From: JACVRW01 sp963739095
GTDB lineage: Bacteria; Actinomycetota; Thermoleophilia; Solirubrobacterales; Thermoleophilaceae
Length of the DNA stretch: 64,000 bases
Direction: 5' to 3'
Assembly (NCBI GenBank): GCA_963739095.1
Contig: CAVTZF010000018.1
Location: 1-64,000, forward strand
Positions 43,301 through 51,794 of this stretch are shown here, in pieces. Under the pieces are notes generated by a model. It was not told where the DNA came from and did no database searches. It was given only the letters and a program-made list of their open reading frames with translations. The position numbers and the translations under genes are program-made. How positions within the stretch are numbered: the first letter of the stretch is position 1; each line of letters starts with the position of its first letter.

Positions 43301-43645
43301 CTACCCTGCGACAGCCGAGTCCACGGTCTCGTGGATCGGCGCCGCGGTGTCGACCTCGGTGAGCTCGAGCACGCGCGTCAGGGGCGAGCCGGGCGGCACG
43401 ACTATGCGCAGCTCCTGGCGTCGGCGGCGCAGCCTGCGGGCGAGGTCGAAGATGACCTCGATGCCGGCGGAGTCCAGGTAACGGCACTCGTTGAGATCGA
43501 TCACGAGCCCGAGCGCGTCGTTGGGCACGGAGTCGAGCAGCTGGTCGCGGACGTAGCTCGCGTTCGTCATGTCGACCTCGCCGGTGACGTGGGCGACCAG
43601 AGTGCCACCGTGGCGCTCGACCGCGATCTCGGCCGGGGCGGTCAC
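43301..43645 (-). CDS. STAS-domain anti-anti-sigma factor
   Basis: This 114-residue SpoIIAA/RsbV-like protein reads EIAVERHGGTLVAHVTGEVD, MTNASYVRDQLLDSVPNDA, then GLVIDLNECRYLDSAGIEVIF with the phosphorylatable Ser in DSAGI. It should bind and release an anti-sigma kinase depending on phosphorylation. The GTG start overlaps the phosphatase-kinase stop (GTGA). It is adjacent to the HATPase and PP2C domains that would act on it, making a compact partner-switching module. Confidence 0.93.
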   Translation of the reverse strand: MTAPAEIAVERHGGTLVAHVTGEVDMTNASYVRDQLLDSVPNDALGLVIDLNECRYLDSAGIEVIFDLARRLRRRRQELRIVVPPGSPLTRVLELTEVDTAAPIHETVDSAVAG

Positions 43646-46044
43646 GCGGCCCTGGCGTGCGCCAGGCGCCTCCGCATCGTCACGAGCGTGCCGCCGTTCT
43701 GGTTCTCGATGTTCACGTCGTCCATCAGGCCCATGATGATCTTGATGCCGCGGCCGCGATGCTCGCCGCGCCGATCGCGCCAATGTCCGCGATCGCGCAC
43801 GCTCGCGACGAGCTCGTCGGCCACCAGCGCCGCCTCCACGTCGAAGCTCGCGTCGCCGGGACCGTAGGCGTGCTCGATCGCGTTGCCTGCCGCCTCGCAG
43901 ACGGTCAGCATGATCTCGTAGGACTCGAGCTCGTCGGCGCCCGCGGCGTGCAGGAAGCGCTCGAGCCGGCGCCGCAGCAGGGCGAGCGACTCCGGCTCGG
44001 CCGGCAGCGAGAGCCGGAGTGTGTCGGCGCTGACCGCCGACGGCCGTACCGCCAGCAGGGCCACGTCGTCGCTCGGATTGAGCTGGGGCAGCACCGCGGC
44101 AAGGAGACGGTCGCAGAGCTTCTCGAGGTCCTCCTCGGCCTCGCCCGCCGCCTCGGCGAGCGCCTCGAGGCTGTTCTCGAGCGGCACGTTGCGGCGCTCC
44201 ACGAGGCCGTCGGTGTAGAGCAGGAGCGTCGACCCCGGCGGTATGACCCCGCTCGCCTCACGGAAGACCGCCGGGTCGGCCGCCCCGATCGGCATCGAGC
44301 GCCCGCCCTCGAGGAAGCGGACGCCGTCCGGAGCGAGCAGCAGCGGCGGCGGATGGCCGGCGGCGCTGTAGGTGACCTCGCCGGTTTCGCGGTCGAGAAC
44401 GAGGTAGAGCACCGTCGCCATGGCGTCCTCGCCGCTCATCACGAGCCGGTTGACGCGCGCCATCACCTCCGCCGGCGAGGACTCGATCAGCCCGTAGGCC
44501 CGGAACGCGTTGCGCAGCTGGCCCATCGTCGCCGCGGCGCGCAGCCCGTGCCCGACGACGTCGCCGACGATCAGAGCGACGCGCCCGTCCATGCGCTCGA
44601 GCGCGTCGTACCAGTCTCCGCCGATCGCCTGGCCGGCGGGCAGGTAGCGCGGCACGAGCCGGAGACCCTCGATCTCCGGCAGGCGCTCCGGCAGGAGGCT
44701 GCGCTGGAGCGTCTCGGCGATCGTGTGCTCGATCTCGTAGACCTCGCGCAGCTGCTGCTGCATCAGGATGCGCTCGTGGATGTCCACAGCGGCGCCGACG
44801 TAGCCAACGAAGCTGCCGCGCTCGTAGCGCGGCACCCCGCGGTCGACGATCCAGCGGTACTCGCCGCTATGGCTCATCAGGCGGTACTCGTACTCCCAGA
44901 CCTCCCGCGCGCCGAGCGACGCATGCCAGGAGTCGAGCATCTGCTCCACGTCCTCCGGGTGGACGCCGAGCGCCCAGCTCGAGCCGAGCTCCTCTGCGAG
45001 CGTCGTCCCGGTGAAGCGCATCCAGCCCTCGTTCACGAATGTCACGAGCCCGCGCGTGTCTGTGGTCCAGATCATCACGGGCGCGCTGTCGGCGAGGTCG
45101 CGGAAGCCGGCCTCCGATTCGCGCAGCGCCTCCTCCATCGAGCGCCGCTCGTGGATGTCGGTGGTGGTCCCCACATAGCCCGCGAACTCGCCCTCGGCGA
45201 AGCGCGGGGTTCCCACCTCGAGTACCCAGCGGTAGGCCCCCGTCGGGGCGTGCATCAGCCGGTACTCGAAGCGCAGCTCCTCGCGCCGGCGGAAGGCCTG
45301 GCGCCAGCGCGTGAGCAGCTCGGCGCGGTCGTCGGGGTGGGCGCTCAGACCGAAGGTGTCGCCGAGCTCCTCGTCGCGCGTGCGGCCCGTGAAGCGAAGC
45401 CAGCCCTCGTTGACGAAGGTCACGTGCGCGTCGGGATCGGTCATCCACATGAGCGCGGGAGTCGTGTCGGCGAGCTCGCGGAAGCGCGCCTCGCTGTCGC
45501 GCACGCGGCTGGCGTGGTGGCTGCGCTCCGCCGCCAGCCCGATCGTGCTCGCGAGCGCGCGGACGAAGTTGACGTCGTCCGCTTCGTAGGGGCGCGGCTC
45601 GCGCGCGTATACGCCGAGCACGCCGAAGTGGCGCCCCGGGACCCCGATCGGCGCGACGAGCGCGCTCGTGACGCCCAGCTCGCGCTGGACGGCCGAGGGC
45701 TCGAAGTCAGGCTCGGCGCTGAAGTCGGCGATCGCCAGCGGCTCGTCGCGGTCGAGTGCGATGCGCGACAGCTCCTCCGCATCGGCCCGCAGGACCCCGC
45801 CGAGCATGTCGTCCGGGAAGCCGGCCGTCGCGCGCACATGCAGGCTGCGCCCGTCGCTCGTCAGCTCGAGCACGGACGCGTAGTCCGTGCGGAGCTCGCT
45901 GCGCGCGGCCTGCACGGTGTCCCTGAGCAACGCGTCCAGATCGTCGCTCGCGAGCGCGAGACGGCCGATCTCCGCCACGACCGCCTGCCGGCTCGCCAGC
46001 GTGCGCAGGTCGTCGCGCCGACGGTGGCTCGGGCGGCGCAGCAT
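43642..46044 (-). CDS. GAF-PAS-PAS-PP2C-HATPase partner-switching protein
   Basis: This 800-residue protein has a GAF domain (about 20-170), PAS domain 1 (about 185-300, RELADTTPALMWMTDPDAHV) and PAS domain 2 (about 310-425). The SpoIIE/RsbU PP2C phosphatase (about 445-665) contains AGQAIGGDWYDAL, VALIVGDVVGHG, STLLLYTDGLVERR and NPSDDVALLAV. The RsbW-like HATPase (about 680-795) has VCEAAGNAIEHAYGPG (N box) and RRGEHRGRGIKIIMGLMDDV. Sensor, phosphatase and anti-sigma kinase functions are thus on one chain, able to both dephosphorylate and phosphorylate the adjacent STAS protein. The next gene upstream is a sigma factor. Confidence 0.93.
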   Translation of the reverse strand: MLRRPSHRRRDDLRTLASRQAVVAEIGRLALASDDLDALLRDTVQAARSELRTDYASVLELTSDGRSLHVRATAGFPDDMLGGVLRADAEELSRIALDRDEPLAIADFSAEPDFEPSAVQRELGVTSALVAPIGVPGRHFGVLGVYAREPRPYEADDVNFVRALASTIGLAAERSHHASRVRDSEARFRELADTTPALMWMTDPDAHVTFVNEGWLRFTGRTRDEELGDTFGLSAHPDDRAELLTRWRQAFRRREELRFEYRLMHAPTGAYRWVLEVGTPRFAEGEFAGYVGTTTDIHERRSMEEALRESEAGFRDLADSAPVMIWTTDTRGLVTFVNEGWMRFTGTTLAEELGSSWALGVHPEDVEQMLDSWHASLGAREVWEYEYRLMSHSGEYRWIVDRGVPRYERGSFVGYVGAAVDIHERILMQQQLREVYEIEHTIAETLQRSLLPERLPEIEGLRLVPRYLPAGQAIGGDWYDALERMDGRVALIVGDVVGHGLRAAATMGQLRNAFRAYGLIESSPAEVMARVNRLVMSGEDAMATVLYLVLDRETGEVTYSAAGHPPPLLLAPDGVRFLEGGRSMPIGAADPAVFREASGVIPPGSTLLLYTDGLVERRNVPLENSLEALAEAAGEAEEDLEKLCDRLLAAVLPQLNPSDDVALLAVRPSAVSADTLRLSLPAEPESLALLRRRLERFLHAAGADELESYEIMLTVCEAAGNAIEHAYGPGDASFDVEAALVADELVASVRDRGHWRDRRGEHRGRGIKIIMGLMDDVNIENQNGGTLVTMRRRLAHARAA

Positions 46045-46066
46045 CGGTCTCAGGCCTCGCTCGCCC

Positions 46067-46858
46067 TCACTCGGCGTCGGCGAGCGGGTCGCCCTGCAGC
46101 CGCGACTTGAGCCGCAGCACGGCCTTGGTGTGGAGCTGCGAGACGCGTGACTCGGTCACCCCGAGGACCTCGCCGATCTCGCGCAGGGTCAGGTTCTCGT
46201 AGTAGTAGAGGGCGACCACGAGCTTCTCCCGCTCCGGCAGGCGAGCGATCGCGTCCGCCAGCCGGTCCTTCATCTCGGTCGTGTCCATCTCCGCGGCCGG
46301 GTCGAGCGCCTGCGGGTCCTGGATCGTGTCGAGCAGCGACACCTGGTCGCCGGAGGAGTCGGAGACCGTCCAGAGCTCGTCGAGGGCGACCACCGACGAG
46401 TTCGAGATGCGCACGAGCGACTCCTGGAACTCGTCGACGGTGATGCCGAGCCCCTCTGCCATCTCCTGGTCGGTCGGCGCCCTGTGCAACTGGTGCTCGA
46501 GCTTCGCGTTGATCTTCTCGATCTCGCGCGCCTTCGTGCGCACCGAGCGCGGCACCCAGTCGAGCGAGCGCAGCTCGTCGATGATCGAGCCCTTGATGCG
46601 GGTGATCGCGAAGGTTTCGAACTTGATCTCGCGCTCGGGCTCGAAGCGCTTGATCGCCGAGATCAGGCCGAGCAGCCCGTACGAGATCAGGTCCGCCTCC
46701 TCGACGTGCGAGGGCAGCCCGCTCGACATCCGGCCGGCGACGTACTTCACGAGCGGCGCATAGGAGAGCACGAGGCGCTCGCGCGCCTGCTCGTCCTGGT
46801 CGTCCTTGTAGCGACGCCAGAGGTCCTTGAGCTCGATCGCCTTGAGGTTGCTCTCCAT
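46067..46858 (-). CDS. FliA/WhiG-family RNA polymerase sigma factor
   Basis: This 263-residue sigma-28/WhiG-type factor has region 2 (LVLSYAPLVKYVAGRMSSGL, LISYGLLGLISAIKRFEPER, ITRIKGSIIDELRSLDWVPR), region 3 (QLHRAPTDQEMAEGLGITVD) and region 4 (LPEREKLVVALYYYENLTLR, GVTESRVSQLHTKAVLRLKS). In flagellated bacteria the group drives motility genes; in Streptomyces it drives sporulation genes. No flagellar genes are in the window. Its position directly before the PP2C-HATPase protein suggests it may be the target of that partner-switching module. Confidence 0.95.
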   Translation of the reverse strand: MESNLKAIELKDLWRRYKDDQDEQARERLVLSYAPLVKYVAGRMSSGLPSHVEEADLISYGLLGLISAIKRFEPEREIKFETFAITRIKGSIIDELRSLDWVPRSVRTKAREIEKINAKLEHQLHRAPTDQEMAEGLGITVDEFQESLVRISNSSVVALDELWTVSDSSGDQVSLLDTIQDPQALDPAAEMDTTEMKDRLADAIARLPEREKLVVALYYYENLTLREIGEVLGVTESRVSQLHTKAVLRLKSRLQGDPLADAE

Positions 46859-46871
46859 TAACGGGCCTTGA

Positions 46872-47777
46872 TCACGCCCGGGGATGCGAGCGCGCGTAGA
46901 CGGTCTTGAGGCGACTCGACTCTACCCGAGTGTAGGTCTGGGTCGTGCTGATAGAGGCGTGGCCGAGAAGCTCCTGAATCGCCCGCAAATCGGCTCCGCC
47001 TTCGAGTAGGTGGGTGGCGAACGAGTGGCGCAGCGTGTGCGGGGTGATGCCGGCGCGGCGCGCCTGCAGGCGGAGCCGCCTGCGGACGTCAGAGGTCGAC
47101 AGGCGGCGCCCGCTCTTGGACAGGAAGAGAGCGTCGCTGTCGCCCGTGGCGAGCGCCGGGCGCCCGCGCGCGAGGTAGCGGTCGAGTGCCTTCCAGGCGT
47201 GCTCACCAGCCGGCACGACGCGCGTGCGTCCGCCCTTGCCGTCGACTCGCACCTGCTCGCCGTCCGGATCGACCCCGGTCGTGTCGAGGTTCACGATCTC
47301 CTCGGCGCGCAGGCCCGCGGCGTAGGCGAGCTCGAGCATCGCGCGGTCGCGCAGGTCGAGCGGGGACGAGGCAGGGATGCGCTCGAGCAGGTCGCTCACC
47401 TCGCCCGGCTTGAGCACGCGCGGCAGGTACTTGTCCTTCTTCGGGCTCGACACGAGGTCGGCCGGGTTCGCGGAGAGCTCGCCGCGCTCGACGAGCTGCC
47501 GGTAGAAGGTCCGGATCGCGGCCAGCTTGCGGGCGATAGTCGACTTCGCCGCGCCGCGCTCCGACACGACGCCGGCGAAGTGGCGCAGGTCACGGTGCCC
47601 GAGCTCGTGCGGGCCGAGCCCACGGTCGGCCGCCCAGCCGGCGAGCTGGGCCAGGTCGGCGCCGTAGGCGCGCCGCGTCTTCTCCCCCATGCCGTGCGCG
47701 CGCTGCCAGTCCTCGAAGCGCTCGAGGGCATCGCTCCAACTAGCCTCAATAGGGGTGGGTGTCTTCTTCGTCAACAC
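46872..47777 (-). CDS. Xer-type tyrosine recombinase
   Basis: This is a tyrosine recombinase of about 300 residues. The N-terminal SAM-like domain is readable from SWSDALERFEDWQRAHGMGE. The catalytic domain has Arg (AAGLRAEEIVNLDTTGV), Lys (VRVDGKGGRTRVVPAGEHAW), HxxR (ITPHTLRHSFATHLLEGGAD), His (ELLGHASISTTQTYT) and the nucleophile Tyr in TQTYTRVESSRLKTVYARSH. It matches XerC/XerD-type housekeeping recombinases that resolve chromosome dimers. Starts at 47804 (GTG) and 47777 (GTG) are both possible, and neither has a clear ribosome-binding site. It leads the collinear run with the sigma factor. Confidence 0.92.
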   Translation of the reverse strand: MLTKKTPTPIEASWSDALERFEDWQRAHGMGEKTRRAYGADLAQLAGWAADRGLGPHELGHRDLRHFAGVVSERGAAKSTIARKLAAIRTFYRQLVERGELSANPADLVSSPKKDKYLPRVLKPGEVSDLLERIPASSPLDLRDRAMLELAYAAGLRAEEIVNLDTTGVDPDGEQVRVDGKGGRTRVVPAGEHAWKALDRYLARGRPALATGDSDALFLSKSGRRLSTSDVRRRLRLQARRAGITPHTLRHSFATHLLEGGADLRAIQELLGHASISTTQTYTRVESSRLKTVYARSHPRA

Positions 47778-47790
47778 GGAGGACGGTCGG

Positions 47791-48027
47791 GTGGCGACTC
47801 GCACTCAGCTCGCCGAGGCCGGCTTCGTCGACGACTTCGACAAGCCGGTCAAGCCCTGGCACCAGATCCAGGGGCCGAGCGACGCCTCCACCATGTGGTA
47901 CGCGGTCCTGCGAAAGCGAGAGCGAGGCGTCTTCATCGGCACGCTCTGCATTCGACACACGGGCCGCCAAGCCTCCCTGGAGGAGCGCGGCTGGGAGGAG
48001 ATCCCGGTGCCCGAGATCGGCGTCTAG
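47791..48027 (+). CDS. Small unrecognised protein
   Basis: This product of 78-90 residues reads VATRTQLAEAGFVDDFDKPV, KPWHQIQGPSDASTMWYAVL, RKRERGVFIGTLCIRHTGRQ and ends EERGWEEIPVPEIGV. The GGAGG at 47778-47782, eight bases before the GTG at 47791, favours the shorter form; GTG at 47755 would add 12 residues and overlap the recombinase start. No family recognised, but the frame is clean and the composition is normal. Convergent with the L,D-transpeptidase gene. Confidence 0.65.
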   Translation: MATRTQLAEAGFVDDFDKPVKPWHQIQGPSDASTMWYAVLRKRERGVFIGTLCIRHTGRQASLEERGWEEIPVPEIGV

Positions 48028-48043
48028 GCCACCTGGCGAGCCA

Positions 48044-48060
48044 GCGGCTCCGCGAGCCGT
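48044..48060. terminator. Hairpin between convergent genes
   Basis: GCGGCTC (48044-48050) pairs with GAGCCGT (48054-48060, one G-T pair) around CGC, in the gap between the convergent small gene and the L,D-transpeptidase gene. No T-run follows, so its role as a bidirectional terminator is inferred from position. Confidence 0.4.
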
Positions 48061-49094
48061 CAGGCGATGTAGATGGGTGCGCCGACGGGAACCTGGTCGT
48101 ACAGCTCGATCACATCCGGGATCGCCATCCGGATGCAGCCGTGTGAGGCGGCGCTGCCGAGCGAGTAGGTCTGGTCGGTGCCGTGGATGCCGGCGCCGTC
48201 GAATATGCCGAGCCAGCGCGCCTTGAGCGGGTTCTCGGGCACGCCCCCCGGCACCACTGTGCCGGCGAGGTCGCCCGCCCAGTCGCTGTTGGGCACGGTC
48301 CAGGCGGGGTCCACCGCCTTGTTCTGGATGTGGTACATCCCTGCCGGGGTGTCGAAGCCAAGGGCTCCGACCGCGACCGTGTACTGCTTCTGCAGCTGGA
48401 GGTCCTTGTAGAGCCGCAGCTGGAAGGCGTTGCGGTCCGCCACGAGCAGGACGGGGTACTTGGTGGCGAGGTCGGCCTGGGTCACCTTCGGCTGGACCAC
48501 GGCCACCGTCGCCTTGACCCTGCGGTCGACGCCCGGCACCGTCAGCGCCTGCGCGATCCGCTGCTTGAGCACCTCGCGCTTGACGCGTACGCCGGTCTGC
48601 TCCTTGACCTCCTCGAGCGACGGGAAGCTGACCTCGGCGTCCCTCGCCGGCCGGTCGAGCCTGCGCTTGACGCGCCTGACCAGCTTGTTGACGGCGTCTT
48701 CGGAGTAGCTCACCCGCGCTGCGACCTGGACGCTCTCCTCGCCGCCGGTGAGGTCACGCGCCACGCGGCTGACGATGTTGCCCTCGCGGCTCTGCGCGAC
48801 CGCCTCGTCGACCATCCCGCCGACATCCGCGGTCACGCCCGCGTCCTCGGCGGAGAGGTTGAAGCGCCTGCCCTGGTAGACGACCGCGATCGGCTGCTCG
48901 AGCGGCTCCTTGAGGTCGCGCACGACCACGCGGCGAGCCTCGGCCGTCGTCATGCCGCCGACATCGGTTCCGGCCACGGTTACACCCTCGGCGATGCGAT
49001 CGCTGCGCGACGAGTCGTACGCGTAGGCAGCGACGGCTCCGCCGACCAGTAGCAGGAGGAGAACCGCCACAAGGATGAAGGACCTGTGCCTCAT
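48060..49094 (-). CDS. L,D-transpeptidase with peptidoglycan-binding-like repeats
   Basis: This 344-residue envelope protein has an N-terminal anchor (SFILVAVLLLLLVGGAVAAY). Two YoaR/PG-binding-4-like modules follow (for example VTVAGTDVGGMTTAEARRVV and GRRFNLSAEDAGVTAD). The C-terminal YkuD domain contains QYTVAVGALGFDTPAGMYHI, FDGAGIHGTDQTYSLGSAAS and the catalytic SHGCIRM with Cys. It makes 3-3 cross-links in peptidoglycan or attaches proteins. ATG 49094 is chosen because it places the anchor right after MRHR; an in-frame GTG/ATG further out would only add a charged leader. Confidence 0.93.
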   Translation of the reverse strand: MRHRSFILVAVLLLLLVGGAVAAYAYDSSRSDRIAEGVTVAGTDVGGMTTAEARRVVVRDLKEPLEQPIAVVYQGRRFNLSAEDAGVTADVGGMVDEAVAQSREGNIVSRVARDLTGGEESVQVAARVSYSEDAVNKLVRRVKRRLDRPARDAEVSFPSLEEVKEQTGVRVKREVLKQRIAQALTVPGVDRRVKATVAVVQPKVTQADLATKYPVLLVADRNAFQLRLYKDLQLQKQYTVAVGALGFDTPAGMYHIQNKAVDPAWTVPNSDWAGDLAGTVVPGGVPENPLKARWLGIFDGAGIHGTDQTYSLGSAASHGCIRMAIPDVIELYDQVPVGAPIYIA

Positions 49095-49149
49095 GCCGGG
49101 ACCCGAATCAGTGTAGGGACCGTTGCGGCGTCCACCACGCATGAAAGCG

Positions 49150-49176
49150 CTCTTGCGCCAAGCGCGCGCGCAAGAG
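49150..49176. terminator. 9-bp perfect hairpin upstream of the L,D-transpeptidase
   Basis: CTCTTGCGC (49150-49158) and GCGCAAGAG (49168-49176) are perfect complements around a nine-base loop. The hairpin lies in the 240-base gap between the epimerase gene stop and the L,D-transpeptidase start, both on the minus strand. It could end transcription of the epimerase unit or act in the leader of the transpeptidase. No T-tract is present. Confidence 0.45.
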
Positions 49177-49334
49177 TTGCTTCAGGCGGCGATCGCGCCC
49201 GTCGGCGTCAGGGCGACGATCCGGTACGCAATCGCGCAGGGCCAGCTGCTAAACGCCTGTAGCTGCAGGTGCACCCAGGCCGGCAGTGCCCGAGGGTCGT
49301 CTGATGCGCGGCTGGGTATCGACCTGGATGTCCA

Positions 49335-50861
49335 TCAGCCGCGTGCCAGCACCGAGTCGATCGCGCTGATCACGCGTGCGCGATTGGCGTGTTCGCGCTC
49401 GTAGTCGCGCAGCGCGCCGAGGTCGTTGCGCTCGAGCGAGGCGAGCAGCGCGATCACCTCCTCGGCCGCGAGCTCGTCGTAGTGGTCGACGGGCTGGAGC
49501 GGCGGGCTCTCCGGCTGCGTGGGCAGCTGGGCCGCGCGCGAGGCCCGCTCGACCGCATCCTCGGCCGCCTGGCGCGCGCGGCGCTCGGCCTTCTTCGCCC
49601 GCTCGGTCGCCTTCAGCGCCGCCTCCGCCGCGCGCCGCTCCGCCTTCTTCGACCGCTCGGTCGCCTTGGCGGCAGCCTGCTCGGCCTGGAGGGAGCGCTC
49701 CTCGGCGGCCACGAGCCGATCCTCATCGCTCGGGCCGCCGTCCTCCTCGTCCCCCACCGCCGCCAGCAGACGCTGCAGCTCGGCGATCTGGCCGCGGCTG
49801 AGGGCGGCCGCGTGCCCGCTGCCAGAGCGCCTGACGTGCGGGCTCCAGCGCAGGAACTCCTCGACCTCGCGCTCGTATGTGTAGCGCTCCTGCGCTCCGC
49901 GCACGACCGGGTGCAGGCGCATGTACTCGCCCAGCTTGAGGACCGCCTCGCGGCTCGTGTGCTGGTAGTGGAAGCCGGTCGCCTTGTAGCGGCGGTTGTC
50001 GACGCCGCGGCCGTAGCGCAGCTGGTTCATCGCCTCGGGCGGGATCCGGACGCCCACGCGCCGCAGCATCGAGGCGGCGATGCCCGTGCCCCAGGGCGGC
50101 AGCACCGGCGCGTAGGGCTTGCCGAGCAGGCCGGCGACCTCGCTGAGCGCGAGCACGCCGTCGCCCGCAACGTTGAAGACGCCGGGAGTGCGGTTGCGGA
50201 CGGCGTGCTCGAGCGCGTGGACGACATCGTCCTCGTGGACGAACTGGTAACGCGGGTCGAAGCCGAGGATCATCGGCACCGCGGGCAGCGAGAACAGGTC
50301 GATGTGCGAGGTACGCACGTCCGGGCCGAGCACGTTCGCGAAGCGCTGGACCGTGACCGTCGCGTCGGGATTGCGCTCGGCGAATTCGCCCAGCGAGGCC
50401 TCCGCCTCGACGATGTCGCGCTCGATGCCGGTGCGGGGCGGGTGCGGGCGGCGCATCGTCTCCTCGAAGAAGGCCGGGTCGTCCTGCTCGCAGCCGTAGT
50501 AGTGGGCCGAGGACTTGAAGACGACCTTGCGCACGGGCGAGTCGGGCCCGCTGCAGGCGGCCAGGATGTTCATCGTCCCGATCACGTTGTTCTCGTGAGC
50601 CTTCGACGAGGACGTCGTGTTCGAGTCGACGACGAGCCGGGTGTCAACGACCGTGTCGATCTCGGCCGCCTCGACGACGCGCCGCAGCAGTGCGTGCTGG
50701 GCGCCCACCTTCACGTACTCGGTGCGCTCGAGCTCGACCGAGGGCTCCTCGTTGTCGACGCCTATCACCGCCTCAACCTCGGCGAACGACTCGAGCGCCT
50801 GCGCGAGCCGTCCGCCCCAATAGGTCGACAGCCCGGTCACGAGTATCCGGCGCGAGTCCAT
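49335..50861 (-). CDS. NAD-dependent epimerase/dehydratase with C-terminal coiled coil
   Basis: This 508-residue protein begins with a Rossmann motif (RRILVTGLSTYWGGRLAQAL). It continues through VVDSNTTSSSKAHENNVIGT, KVVFKSSAHYYGCEQ (Y of the YxxxK-type site) and RFANVLGPDVRTSHIDLFSL as an extended SDR. From about residue 360 a different part follows: GQIAELQRLLAAVGDEEDGG, then a charged coiled coil (Ala/Lys/Arg/Glu, about 395-455) and a small helical end (YDELAAEEVIALLASLERND). The combination of an SDR with a long coil and helical cap is unusual. Its start lies two bases after the acyltransferase stop, so the two are coupled. Confidence 0.88.
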   Translation of the reverse strand: MDSRRILVTGLSTYWGGRLAQALESFAEVEAVIGVDNEEPSVELERTEYVKVGAQHALLRRVVEAAEIDTVVDTRLVVDSNTTSSSKAHENNVIGTMNILAACSGPDSPVRKVVFKSSAHYYGCEQDDPAFFEETMRRPHPPRTGIERDIVEAEASLGEFAERNPDATVTVQRFANVLGPDVRTSHIDLFSLPAVPMILGFDPRYQFVHEDDVVHALEHAVRNRTPGVFNVAGDGVLALSEVAGLLGKPYAPVLPPWGTGIAASMLRRVGVRIPPEAMNQLRYGRGVDNRRYKATGFHYQHTSREAVLKLGEYMRLHPVVRGAQERYTYEREVEEFLRWSPHVRRSGSGHAAALSRGQIAELQRLLAAVGDEEDGGPSDEDRLVAAEERSLQAEQAAAKATERSKKAERRAAEAALKATERAKKAERRARQAAEDAVERASRAAQLPTQPESPPLQPVDHYDELAAEEVIALLASLERNDLGALRDYEREHANRARVISAIDSVLARG

Positions 50862-50863
50862 GC

Positions 50864-51754
50864 CTACCCGAACCACACCGACTTGCGCTTCGCGAGCATG
50901 TCCCAGAGGTTCTCCTGAATGCGCGCACGCACCTCGTGGGCGACGGTCTGGACGAGCGCCTTGTCCTCGTGCGAGTCGCCCGGGCCGAACTCGATGGGCT
51001 CGAGGAAGCGCAGCTTGAACTTGGCGGGCAGGTACCCCAGCATTCCGAGGAAGCCGAAGTGCGGGAAGGTCGGCGTGATCGGGAAGTAGAGCAGCCCGGT
51101 GACGCGCTTCAGGAGGCCGACCTGAGCGAACACCGGCGCCGACTCCTCGGCGCCCACGACGCAGGCGGGGACGATCGGCGCCCGCGCGCGCATCGCCGCC
51201 TCCACGAAGCCGCCGCGGCCGAAGCGCCGCAGCCGGTAGCGGTCCTTGTAGAGCTTCGCGGTCCCCTTGCGGCCCTCGGGGAAGACGAGCACGAGCTGCT
51301 CCTCGTCGTGCAGGAGCCGGTGCACGTTGGCGGGGTGTGCCGCCACGCAGCCGATCTTCGGCAGCAGCGCGCTGAAGCCCGGGTAGCCCTTGAAGAAGTG
51401 CTCGACGGTGATGTTGAGCGGGCGCGGATGCGGGTGCTCCTCGCGGATCGCCTTGGCGAGCATCGCGGCGTCCGGGGGCAGCGCGCCCGAGTGGTTCGAG
51501 ACGAGCAGCGCGCCGCCGCTGGCGGGCACGTTCTCGATCCCCTCCACCTCGGCGCGGAACCAGTAGCGATAGAAGAACTCGACCAGCGTCTGGTCGAAGA
51601 TCCCCTCGATCCGCTCCGAGCGCCCCCAGTCGTTCAGCCGCCGCTCCGGCTCGACCCCCGGCAGGTGGTCCTTGAGCGCCTCGCTCGGCACGAGCGAGCC
51701 GGCGGTCGGCGCGCGCTCGCGGACCGACAGGGTTGTGCGCACGGGTTCGGCCAT
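50864..51754 (-). CDS. PlsC-type lysophospholipid acyltransferase family protein
   Basis: This 296-residue acyltransferase has block I GALLVSNHSGALPPDAAML (His followed by Asp in the NHSGxLPxD form of this subgroup), PLNITVEHFFKGYPGFSALL, and block III VLVFPEGRKGTAKLYKDRYR (FPEGxxG). The hydrophobic stretch near 215-235 (VTGLLYFPITPTFPHFGFLG) may contact the membrane. Acyl donor and acceptor are not predictable. ATG 51754 (MAEPVRTTLSV) is preferred over 51769. Confidence 0.9.
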   Translation of the reverse strand: MAEPVRTTLSVRERAPTAGSLVPSEALKDHLPGVEPERRLNDWGRSERIEGIFDQTLVEFFYRYWFRAEVEGIENVPASGGALLVSNHSGALPPDAAMLAKAIREEHPHPRPLNITVEHFFKGYPGFSALLPKIGCVAAHPANVHRLLHDEEQLVLVFPEGRKGTAKLYKDRYRLRRFGRGGFVEAAMRARAPIVPACVVGAEESAPVFAQVGLLKRVTGLLYFPITPTFPHFGFLGMLGYLPAKFKLRFLEPIEFGPGDSHEDKALVQTVAHEVRARIQENLWDMLAKRKSVWFG

Positions 51755-51794
51755 GGCTGCCCGATTCAAGCAGGCTGCGCCGGGCGCCGTGTGA

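Noticed and set aside
43657..46110. An 800-codon open frame on the plus strand opposite the GAF-PAS-PP2C-HATPase gene
   Set aside because: It is antisense to a gene with clear domains. Its translation is Arg/Ala/His-rich with no recognisable motif, as expected from GC-rich third-position bias.
46872..47777. Phage/ICE integrase
   Set aside because: Length, motifs and placement beside housekeeping sigma genes fit a chromosomal Xer recombinase; no attachment site or mobile cargo adjoins it.
49095..49334. A small protein gene in the gap before the L,D-transpeptidase
   Set aside because: The forward frame there has no ribosome-binding site, no motif and overlaps the 3' end of the epimerase gene; only the hairpin at 49150-49176 is convincing.
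49389..50918. A 509-codon open frame on the plus strand opposite the SDR gene
   Set aside because: It has no domain pattern and the real gene is on the other strand with a Rossmann motif and good coupling to its neighbour.
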